A DNA stretch of 7,998 bases from an uncultured Clostridia bacterium. Lineage in GTDB: Bacteria > Bacillota > Clostridia > Oscillospirales > CAG-272. The stretch lies in contig CAMOHW010000035.1 of assembly GCA_946615525.1 (NCBI GenBank), forward strand, positions 1 through 7,998, given 5' to 3'. Made by a program: the position numbers and the translations under genes. Every line of letters begins with the position of its first letter. Positions within the stretch are counted from its first letter, which is position 1. Shown here in pieces: positions 1-5,390 of this stretch. The notes below the pieces were generated by a model that was given only the letters and a program-made list of their open reading frames with translations, ran no database searches and was not told the origin of the DNA.

Positions 1-13
1 CCGCCGTTTTGGA

Positions 14-646
14 TTATCCGATAAACATTTGCGTCCAATAATAGCCGTCCGCATAGTAGCCAACGCCGATTTGTTTGAACGATGCGTTCAGGATGTTAGC
101 GCGGTGGCCTTCCGAGTTCATCCAACCGTCCACCACCGCCTGCGGCGTCCGATAGCCCTTTGCAATGTTTTCCCCTGCCGTTCGATAGGAAATGCCGAAA
201 TTTCTCATCATGTCAAAAGGCGAACCGTAGGTAGGACTGGTATGCGAAAAGTAGTTTTGATCGTGCATATCTTTGGATTTGTAGCGTGCAACGCGGGAAA
301 GCTCCCAGTTGTCGGAAAGGGTGGAAAGTCCGTTCTGCTTGCGGATCTCGTTACAAAGGCGGATTACTTCCCCTTCAAAATCGGTGACATCCGAATCGGT
401 CAGAGGAATATAGAGCGTATCGCCCGGGTAAATTAAATCCGGATTTTGAATGTGTCTGTTGGATGAAATAATTTCAGAAAGCCCCACATGATAGCGCACC
501 GCCATTTTCCACATGGTGTCGCCCGGGACAACGGTATGCGTAATGGTGGTAACGGCAGCCGGAGCTGCATTCTCTGCACTTGTACAAAGCGAAAAAACGC
601 AACACAGGGTAGCCGCAATCAGCAAAAAGCAAATTGTTTTTTTCAT
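14..646 (-). CDS. Secreted LysM plus CAP (SCP/YkwD-like) domain protein
   Basis: Likely exported cell-wall or spore-envelope protein of 210 residues. Residues 1-24 form a signal peptide: MKK start, hydrophobic core at 5-20, and a likely cut after the TSA at 22-24. Residues 37-81 are one LysM peptidoglycan-binding repeat, with the typical VVPGDTMWKMA start and PGDTLYIP end. Residues 89-210 are a CAP domain: FSHTSP at 133-138, GENIAKGY at 158-165, WMNSEGHRANIL at 175-186 and IGVGYY at 193-198. His135, Glu159 and His181 are likely members of the conserved CAP cavity. LysM-CAP proteins of this size are common in spore-forming Firmicutes, some in spore coats; the exact role of this one is unknown. 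I chose the ATG at 646 because it directly precedes the lysine-rich signal peptide start. An in-frame ATG at 658 is nearly as good. AAAGG sits 13 nt before the first and 1 nt before the second. A TTG at 703 is unlikely because that extension runs through an inverted repeat. The gene is divergent from the spore-protein gene. Confidence 0.88.
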   Translation of the reverse strand: MKKTICFLLIAATLCCVFSLCTSAENAAPAAVTTITHTVVPGDTMWKMAVRYHVGLSEIISSNRHIQNPDLIYPGDTLYIPLTDSDVTDFEGEVIRLCNEIRKQNGLSTLSDNWELSRVARYKSKDMHDQNYFSHTSPTYGSPFDMMRNFGISYRTAGENIAKGYRTPQAVVDGWMNSEGHRANILNASFKQIGVGYYADGYYWTQMFIG

Positions 647-678
647 TTTTATAACCATGCCTTTCTTTCGCAAATCGT

Positions 679-705
679 GTTTGAAAAATGAGCTGTTTTT
701 CAAAC
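679..705 (-). promoter_or_regulatory. Perfect 10-bp inverted repeat in the leader of the LysM/CAP gene
   Basis: GTTTGAAAAA at 679-688 and TTTTTCAAAC at 696-705 are perfect reverse complements separated by 7 nt. The element lies 20-33 nt upstream of the likely translation starts (658 or 646). It could be a 5' UTR hairpin or a dimeric repressor operator. It is not a convincing terminator for either strand: on the plus strand a T-run follows at 710-716, but no gene ends here. The function is inferred; only the symmetry is seen. Confidence 0.5.
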
Positions 706-890
706 TTGCTTTTTTTCTGTTTCAGGGCAATTTCAGTTTTCCACGATTTCATCCGGTTCAATCAAGCAGTTTGGACAAAATTCACCAATTATTTCCATTC
801 ATAATCAAATTGTTGCGGAGAACAATAGTATCAGAGCGCGGTGCAAAGCCGTTGCTCAATGATATAGATAATCGAATGGCTGTTGCGTTT
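706..890. other. Intergenic spacer between divergent LysM/CAP and spore-protein genes
   Basis: No coding region is supported here. The stretch is AT-rich, with a short perfect inverted repeat (ATTGTT at 809-814, AACAAT at 821-826, 6-nt loop). It must contain the minus-strand promoter of the LysM/CAP gene, but I found no well-spaced sigma-A match. AATAAT read on the minus strand near 794-799 is a weak -10 candidate with no good -35, so the gene may use an alternative (for example sporulation) sigma factor. Confidence 0.4.
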
Positions 891-919
891 TTGATTCGTT
901 CTGCCGAACGGTTCATAAT
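891..919 (+). promoter_or_regulatory. Promoter of the spore-protein gene (possibly sigma-G type)
   Basis: TTGATT at 891-896 and CATAAT at 914-919 are separated by exactly 17 nt, which would start transcription near 926. As sigma-A boxes they match 4/6 and 5/6. The -10 with its next base reads CATAATG, which also fits the forespore sigma-G pattern CATNNTA at six of seven positions. That is the sigma factor known to drive SASP genes in Bacillus and Clostridium. The -35 fits the sigma-G pattern poorly. The promoter call is from sequence; the sigma assignment is inferred from the gene family. Confidence 0.6.
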
Positions 920-935
920 GTAGCGGACCGTTCGG
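904..935 (+). promoter_or_regulatory. Perfect 9-bp inverted repeat centred on the spore-gene -10
   Basis: CCGAACGGT at 904-912 and ACCGTTCGG at 927-935 are perfect reverse complements with a 14-nt spacer. The left arm lies in the promoter spacer and the right arm at the predicted transcription start. The -10 (914-919) is enclosed between them. This layout suits an operator for a dimeric regulator. If transcription instead began upstream, the arms would form a 5' UTR hairpin ending just before the ribosome site at 938-943. The symmetry is seen; the role is inferred. Confidence 0.55.
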
Positions 936-952
936 AAAAGGAGAAAAACACA

Positions 953-1138
953 ATGGCAAGCAACAAGTCTCAGGCCAAAGAAGCACTGCAGAGATTCAAG
1001 ATGGAAGCCGCTAACGAAGTTGGCGTGAACCTCAAACAGGGCTACAACGGTGACATCACCGCGAAGGATGCCGGTTCCGTTGGTGGACAGATGGTCAAGA
1101 AAATGATCGAGTCCTACGAGAACAACCTCTCGAAATAA
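953..1138 (+). CDS. Alpha/beta-type small acid-soluble spore protein (SASP)
   Basis: A 61-residue DNA-binding protein. Members of this family coat and protect the forespore chromosome, shifting DNA toward an A-like form that resists UV, heat and chemicals, and are degraded at germination by the GPR protease to supply amino acids. Diagnostic segments are FKMEAANEVGV at residues 15-25 and DAGSVGGQMVKKMIE at 39-53, which match the two conserved helices of the family; the length is also typical (about 60-75). The usual GPR cleavage pentapeptide, E-(I/F)-A-(S/G)-E in Bacillus, reads E-A-A-N-E here at 18-22. The start is the ATG at 953, with AAGGAG at 938-943 about 9 nt upstream. It has its own promoter and terminator, so it is monocistronic. 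Expression late in the forespore is expected from the family. Firmicutes often carry several paralogues, so I give no symbol. Confidence 0.95.
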   Translation: MASNKSQAKEALQRFKMEAANEVGVNLKQGYNGDITAKDAGSVGGQMVKKMIESYENNLSK

Positions 1139-1154
1139 GGTTTTCCTTCATTCG

Positions 1155-1233
1155 TTGCCCGGCTTTTGAATGTTGATTTCCGAAGATCAGGCAAAGCCAC
1201 ATTTTTGTTCAATGCAATTTGAGTAAAAGTGTG
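1155..1233 (+). other. Structured 3' region between SASP stop and terminator
   Basis: About 97 nt separate the SASP stop from its terminator, and they contain several possible pairings. CACATTTTT at 1198-1206 can pair with AAAAGTGTG at 1225-1233 (9 bp including one G-U). GGCTTT at 1161-1166 can pair with AAAGCC at 1193-1198. TTGCC at 1155-1159 can instead pair with GGCAA at 1190-1194, which excludes the previous pairing. No open reading frame or known RNA family is recognised. It is most likely a 3' UTR. Confidence 0.35.
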
Positions 1234-1235
1234 GG

Positions 1236-1271
1236 TGTCCCGCTCCTTTTAGGGGCGGGACATTTCTTTTT
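1236..1271 (+). terminator. Rho-independent terminator of the SASP gene
   Basis: A 12-bp stem (1236-1247 with 1251-1262, one G-U pair, GC-rich core CCCGC/GCGGG) has a TTT loop and is followed by the T-rich tail TTTCTTTTT at 1263-1271. This is a textbook plus-strand intrinsic terminator. Confidence 0.93.
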
Positions 1272-1326
1272 GGCAATTTTTTGAAGGTTTTCAGAAAGAA
1301 AGTTTCCTTTTTGTTGAAATTTGCAG

Positions 1327-1355
1327 TTGCAATCTTTTCGAAAAAGTGCTATACT
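1327..1355 (+). promoter_or_regulatory. Extended -10 sigma-A promoter of the EIIC-family gene
   Basis: TTGCAA at 1327-1332 (4/6 to the -35 consensus), a 17-nt spacer and TATACT at 1350-1355 (5/6) form the promoter. TGC directly before the -10 supplies the extended TGn element. Transcription should start near 1362, giving a leader of about 35 nt. The spacer contains the palindrome TTTTCGAAAA at 1335-1344, and the -35 overlaps the near-palindrome TTGCAGTTGCAA at 1321-1332; either could be a regulator site. Confidence 0.75.
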
Positions 1356-1385
1356 ATGCGCATAAGACGATCAAAAGTCCTGTTT

Positions 1386-1390
1386 GGAGG
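1386..1390 (+). promoter_or_regulatory. Ribosome binding site GGAGG that fixes the EIIC-family start
   Basis: GGAGG lies 6 nt before the ATG at 1397. It rules out the in-frame GTG at 1346, which would also sit upstream of the predicted -10 at 1350-1355. Confidence 0.9.
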
Positions 1391-1396
1391 CACTTT

Positions 1397-2470
1397 ATGA
1401 AAAAAGAAGTCCTGAAAAAATACGCAAAACGATATTTTATTGACGCAATGGGGGCTATGGCACTTGGTCTGTTTGCCTCGCTCCTGATCGGTACCATCTT
1501 CAAAGCGTTGGGAATGATCCCCATTCCCAAGGTCAGCGTCTTTTTGACAGAGATCGGCAGCTACGGCGCAAAGATTGCCGGTCCTGCAATGGCCGTTGCC
1601 ATTGCCTATGCACTCAAAGCGCACCCGCTGGTCATTTTTTCCAACGTTTTGGTTGGCTATATGGCAAATGAAAAAGGCGGTGCCGGCGGACCGCTCGCCG
1701 TCCTGTTTATTGCCATTGCCGCCAGCGAGATCGGTATGCTGGTTTCCAAAAAGACAAAAGTGGATATTTTGGTAACGCCGTTTGTAACCATTCTGGCAGG
1801 CGGACTTTTGAGCGTTTCCATTGCCCCGCCCATTGGGATTGCGGCGAGCGCGGTTGGGCAGTTTATCGGCTGGGCAACCCTGCAACAACCATTTATTATG
1901 GGACTGATCGTTTCGGTGGTGATCGGCATTGCGCTGACGCTTCCCATCAGTTCGGCGGCCATTTGCGCCGCCATCACCCTTTCCGGCATTGCCCTGCAGG
2001 AAAATCATGTAGGCGTGGCGCTTGCCGGCGGCGCGGCGATCGCCGGATGCTGTGCACAAATGGTTGGATTTGCCGTAATGAGTTTCAAAGAAAACAAATG
2101 GGGCGGCTTGGTTTCACAAGGAATTGGGACCAGTATGTTGCAAATGCCCAACATTGTGCGTAATCCGCGCATCTGGATTCCCACCATTGTTGCCTCGGCG
2201 ATCACCGGTCCGCTTTCCACCTGCGTTTTCGGTTTGAAAATGTATGGTGCAGCCATCAATTCCGGTATGGGGACCTGTGGGTTCCTCGGACCGATCGGAT
2301 TGATCCTCGGCTGGTTTGGCGGTGTTTACCCTGAACAGGTAACGGCTTTGGATTGGGTGGGACTCTTCCTGATTTGTTTCATTCTTCCCGCCGTGATCTC
2401 CCTGGGCATAAGCGAACTGCTTTACAAGATCAAATGGATCAAACCCGGAGATTTGAAATTGCAGGATTGA
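1397..2470 (+). CDS. PTS EIIC-like / PfoR-family membrane protein
   Basis: A 357-residue polytopic inner-membrane protein resembling the EIIC_2/PfoR family (annotated as 'PTS sugar transporter subunit IIC' or 'putative toxin regulator'). About 8-10 hydrophobic segments are visible, for example near residues 17-38, 58-90, 98-115, 124-145, 165-200, 206-229, 258-280, 290-310 and 318-343. Family-like signatures are KENKWGGLVSQGIGTSMLQMPNI at 231-253 and the glycine-rich NSGMGTCGFLGPIG at 288-301. A short charged N-terminus (MKKEVLKKYAKRY) would face the cytoplasm. Typical PTS permeases need EIIA and EIIB partners for phosphoryl transfer. None is encoded nearby and none is fused, so the substrate and even the PTS-dependence are unknown. 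The gene is monocistronic: its own promoter lies upstream and a terminator follows 10 nt after the stop. I am confident of the family but not of the function. Confidence 0.85.
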   Translation: MKKEVLKKYAKRYFIDAMGAMALGLFASLLIGTIFKALGMIPIPKVSVFLTEIGSYGAKIAGPAMAVAIAYALKAHPLVIFSNVLVGYMANEKGGAGGPLAVLFIAIAASEIGMLVSKKTKVDILVTPFVTILAGGLLSVSIAPPIGIAASAVGQFIGWATLQQPFIMGLIVSVVIGIALTLPISSAAICAAITLSGIALQENHVGVALAGGAAIAGCCAQMVGFAVMSFKENKWGGLVSQGIGTSMLQMPNIVRNPRIWIPTIVASAITGPLSTCVFGLKMYGAAINSGMGTCGFLGPIGLILGWFGGVYPEQVTALDWVGLFLICFILPAVISLGISELLYKIKWIKPGDLKLQD

Positions 2471-2480
2471 AAAAAACAGA

Positions 2481-2519
2481 AAAAAGGTCGTGCGAAAGTT
2501 TCCTTCGCACGACCTTTTT
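2481..2519. terminator. Bidirectional terminator between EIIC-family gene and alaS
   Basis: A 16-bp perfect stem (2481-2496 with 2504-2519) has a 7-nt loop. Five A's form the left flank and five T's the right flank, so each strand reads a GC-rich hairpin ending in a U-run. It lies between the stop of the plus-strand gene at 2470 and the stop of alaS at 2535, and serves both convergent genes. Confidence 0.95.
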
Positions 2520-2534
2520 CTATTCTTGATTTTT

Positions 2535-5165
2535 TTATTTAATCATTGATTGGAGCAACTCTTTTGCCGCGCCGAGGGCCTCGGCGATTTTTGCGGCATC
2601 TCTGCCGCCTGCCATGGCGTTATCCGGGCGTCCGCCGCCTTTGCCGCCGGTGATCGCTGCAACAGCGCCGACCAGTTTGCCGGCATGTGCGCCCGCTTCG
2701 ACCGCCGCCTTTCCGGCAACGCAGAGGAACTGAACCGCTCCCTCGCGGCGAATGGCAAGAAGCGCAACAGCGTTCTCGTAGCGTGCCTTGATTTCGTCAC
2801 CCAGGGTGCGTGCGGCATCTGCGGCGGTGTCACCGAGGTCAGCCGTTACCAAGCGGACAGAACCAAGCGCAATGGCATTTGCCATCAGGTCATCGAGTTT
2901 GGAAGCTGCCATTTTGGTGTTCAGCGCATCCAATTCTTTTTTCATTGCCGTCAATTCGGCGTGCAGTTGTGCTGCGCGCGGAGCCAGATCGCTCGGTTTT
3001 TGCACTTTGAGCGCCTTGGACGCGTCGGCAAGCAGAGCGTTTTTCTCCGCCAGCAGTTTGAGCACCCCTTCGCCGGTGGTTGCCTCAATGCGGCGCACTC
3101 CCGCGGCAACCGAGGATTCGGAAAGAATCTTGAATAGCCCGATGCGTGCGGTATTATCAACATGGGTGCCTCCGCAGAACTCAATGGAGTGTTCGCCCAT
3201 GCGCACAACGCGGACGATCTTGCCGTATTTTTCGCCAAAGAGGGCGGTTGCGCCCAACTTTTTGGCTTCGTCGATCGGCATTTCGGTCATGGTGCCGGCC
3301 GCGGCGGCAAAAATATCCTCGTTGACCAAAGTTTCCACTTTGGCAAGTTCTTCGGGCGTCAGCGCAGCGAAATGGGTAAAGTCAAAACGGCAAACTGTAT
3401 CCGAAACATAGGAGCCCGCCTGCTCTACATGGTTGCCCAGCACACGGCGAAGCGCGCTTTGCAGCAAGTGCGCCGCCGAATGGTTGCGCATAATGGCGGC
3501 ACGGCGGTGTGCATCCACCGCGGTTTTGACAACATCCCCGGTGTGGAACGTTCCCTCGGCGACCGCGCACAGGTGCAGATAAATGCCATCGGTCTTTTTG
3601 GTATCCAGAACATTCAGCGTAGCACCGTGGCAGGTGATCACGCCGGTGTCACCGATCTGTCCGCCGCCCTCGCCATAGAAGGGCGTTTGATCCAGAATGA
3701 CGGTGCATTCGCCCTCGCTGACCGCATCCACCGGGCTATCTTCCGCCAGAATGGCAAGGATCATTCCCTGCCCCTCGGTGGACTTGTAACCGGTAAAGTT
3801 GGTTTTGGGAAGATCGGCAAACAGCGTTTTTGCCGTGCCCGACCAACCACTGATGTTTGCGCGCGCCTCACGCGCGCGAACCTTTTGCTCCTTCATCAGC
3901 GTTTCAAATTCGATCTCGTCAATTTCCAGACCTGCCTCGGCGGCAATCTCGCGCGTCAGGTCGATGGGGAAACCGAAGGTATCGTAAAGTTTGAACACGT
4001 CCTTACCGGCAAGTGTGGCTTTGGACGCTTTTTTTGCATCCTCAATCAGTCCGGAAAGGATAGAAAGCCCGGAGTCGATGGTTGCGTCAAAGCGCTCCTC
4101 CTCCATAGCAATGACTTTAAGGATATAATTCTTCTTCTCGGCAAGTTCGGGATACGCGCCCTGCGATTCGCCGATGGCGACCTCGCAAAGTTCGGGCAGA
4201 AAGGAACGATTGATGCCAAGCAGTTTGCCGTGGCGGCAAGCGCGGCGCAGAATACGGCGCAGGACATAGCCTCTCCCCTCGTTGGAGGGGATGACGCCGT
4301 CCGAGATCATAAAGGTTGCCGAGCGGATATGGTCGGTGACCACGCGGATGGAAATATCGTCCTTTGCATCGGTGCCGTATTGTTTGCCGGCAATGGAGCA
4401 AACGGTATCCAGGATTTTGCGCACCGTGTCCACCTCAAACAGGTTGTCCACCCCCTGCATGACGCAGGCAAGACGCTCCAGCCCCATACCGGTATCAATG
4501 TTCTTTTGTGCCAGTTCGGTATAAGTTCCATCCCCCATGTTGTTGAACTGGGAGAACACGTTGTTCCAAATTTCCATGTAGCGGTCACAATCACAGCCGG
4601 GTTTGCAATCGGGCTTGCCGCAACCGTATTTTTCTCCGCGGTCAAAATAGATCTCGGAGCAGGGGCCGCAAGGACCGGTTCCATGCTCCCAGAAGTTATC
4701 CTCTTTGCCCAACCGCACAACATGGGCAGGGTTTACACCCACTTTGTTGACCCAAATGTCGTATGCTTCGTCATCCTCTTGGTAGATGGACGGCCAAAGC
4801 AGATTTTCGGGGATTTCGAGCGTTTTGGTCAAAAACTCCCACGCCCACGGAATGGCGTCCTCTTTGAAATAATCACCGAAGGAGAAGTTGCCCAGCATTT
4901 CAAAAAAAGTACCATGCCGTGCCGTATGCCCGACGCGCTCCAAATCCGGCGTGCGAATGCACTTCTGGCAGGTGGTAACGCGGTGACGCGGCGGTTCTTC
5001 CTCGCCGGTGAAAAACTTTTTCATAGGCGCCATGCCCGAATTGATGAGCAATAGCGATTTATCGTTGATGGGAACGAGCGGAAAAGAGGGCAAACGCAAA
5101 TGTCCCTTGGATTCAAAGAAAGAAAGATACTTTTCGCGCAGTTCGTTCAAGCCTGTCCATTTCAT
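2535..5165 (-). CDS. alaS: Alanyl-tRNA synthetase
   Basis: Class II synthetase of 876 residues (E. coli AlaRS has 876) that charges tRNA-Ala with alanine in the cytoplasm. The catalytic domain spans roughly 1-440. Motif 2 is seen as RTPDLERVGHTARHGTFFEM at 71-90 with the following LGNFSFGDY, and motif 3 as GRGYVLRRILRR at 297-308. The editing domain (about 550-690) hydrolyses Ser- and Gly-tRNA-Ala and has the zinc ligands His562 and His566 (HSAAH) plus Cys664 and His668 (CGGTH). A coiled-coil linker at about 705-760 leads to the C-Ala domain, with its glycine-rich run at 840-854. An insert with four cysteines (182, 187, 191, 193) resembles that of other clostridial AlaRS and may bind metal. 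The start is the ATG at 5165, which gives the usual MKWTGLNELREK N-terminus. AAAGGA lies 10 nt upstream; an in-frame TTG at 5171 adds only two residues. Intact and complete. Confidence 0.98.
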   Translation of the reverse strand: MKWTGLNELREKYLSFFESKGHLRLPSFPLVPINDKSLLLINSGMAPMKKFFTGEEEPPRHRVTTCQKCIRTPDLERVGHTARHGTFFEMLGNFSFGDYFKEDAIPWAWEFLTKTLEIPENLLWPSIYQEDDEAYDIWVNKVGVNPAHVVRLGKEDNFWEHGTGPCGPCSEIYFDRGEKYGCGKPDCKPGCDCDRYMEIWNNVFSQFNNMGDGTYTELAQKNIDTGMGLERLACVMQGVDNLFEVDTVRKILDTVCSIAGKQYGTDAKDDISIRVVTDHIRSATFMISDGVIPSNEGRGYVLRRILRRACRHGKLLGINRSFLPELCEVAIGESQGAYPELAEKKNYILKVIAMEEERFDATIDSGLSILSGLIEDAKKASKATLAGKDVFKLYDTFGFPIDLTREIAAEAGLEIDEIEFETLMKEQKVRAREARANISGWSGTAKTLFADLPKTNFTGYKSTEGQGMILAILAEDSPVDAVSEGECTVILDQTPFYGEGGGQIGDTGVITCHGATLNVLDTKKTDGIYLHLCAVAEGTFHTGDVVKTAVDAHRRAAIMRNHSAAHLLQSALRRVLGNHVEQAGSYVSDTVCRFDFTHFAALTPEELAKVETLVNEDIFAAAAGTMTEMPIDEAKKLGATALFGEKYGKIVRVVRMGEHSIEFCGGTHVDNTARIGLFKILSESSVAAGVRRIEATTGEGVLKLLAEKNALLADASKALKVQKPSDLAPRAAQLHAELTAMKKELDALNTKMAASKLDDLMANAIALGSVRLVTADLGDTAADAARTLGDEIKARYENAVALLAIRREGAVQFLCVAGKAAVEAGAHAGKLVGAVAAITGGKGGGRPDNAMAGGRDAAKIAEALGAAKELLQSMIK

Positions 5166-5218
5166 GGTCAAACATTCCTTTCGTAGTCGGGGTTTCCGAA
5201 TTGAACATAGATATAGGA

Positions 5219-5247
5219 ATTATATCATATAAAATGGTGTCTGTCAA
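5219..5247 (-). promoter_or_regulatory. Full-consensus sigma-A promoter of alaS
   Basis: Read on the minus strand, TTGACA (5247-5242) and TATAAT (5224-5219) are both perfect, with an exact 17-nt spacer and a TGA extended element just before the -10. Transcription should start near 5212, giving a leader of about 47 nt. That is too short for a T-box riboswitch, which many Firmicutes use to control alaS. Confidence 0.92.
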
Positions 5248-5318
5248 TCGTTCAGAGGCATTTTTCGGCAAAAATCAATTGGAAATATCGAAATCGAAAA
5301 AGAAAAACGAAAAATCTA

Positions 5319-5347
5319 TTTACAAATCGGTTTTTTTCTTGTATAAT
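5319..5347 (+). promoter_or_regulatory. Sigma-A promoter of the cysE-tmk operon
   Basis: TTTACA at 5319-5324 (5/6) and a perfect TATAAT at 5342-5347 are separated by exactly 17 nt. The A-rich stretch just upstream (about 5286-5316, repeated short A-tracts) could act as an UP element. Transcription should start near 5354. The promoter is divergent from that of alaS, with 71 nt between the two -35 boxes. Confidence 0.88.
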
Positions 5348-5374
5348 GTTAGTAGTATTTTACCTCGACCCCGG

Positions 5375-5384
5375 AAAGGAGGTG
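5375..5384 (+). promoter_or_regulatory. Strong ribosome binding site that fixes the cysE start
   Basis: AAAGGAGGTG is a near-complete match to the 16S anti-Shine-Dalgarno sequence, with GGAGG ending 8 nt before the ATG at 5391. The in-frame ATG at 5346 lies inside the -10 box and so cannot be in the transcript, which confirms 5391. Confidence 0.92.
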
Positions 5385-5390
5385 CCAAAT

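Noticed and set aside
647..703. TTG start for the LysM/CAP protein
   Set aside because: The added residues would precede and disrupt a normal signal peptide, and they overlap the inverted repeat. The ATGs at 658 and 646 are better.
1349..2059. 236-codon minus-strand frame opposite the EIIC-family gene
   Set aside because: The low-complexity, Gly/Asn/Arg-rich translation is typical of the reverse strand of a membrane-protein gene. No promoter or ribosome site was seen.
3162..5054. Long 630-codon open frame on the plus strand opposite alaS
   Set aside because: It lies wholly antisense to an intact, fully conserved alaS, has no ribosome site or recognisable domain, and its composition mirrors the codon bias of alaS. 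It is a shadow frame.
5166..5218. T-box riboswitch upstream of alaS
   Set aside because: The consensus promoter leaves a leader of only about 47 nt. No antiterminator or terminator pair was seen, only a 4-bp TCGG/CCGA pairing.
5346..5390. Upstream in-frame ATG for cysE
   Set aside because: It falls inside the TATAAT -10 box, so it is not transcribed. The AAAGGAGGTG site points to 5391.
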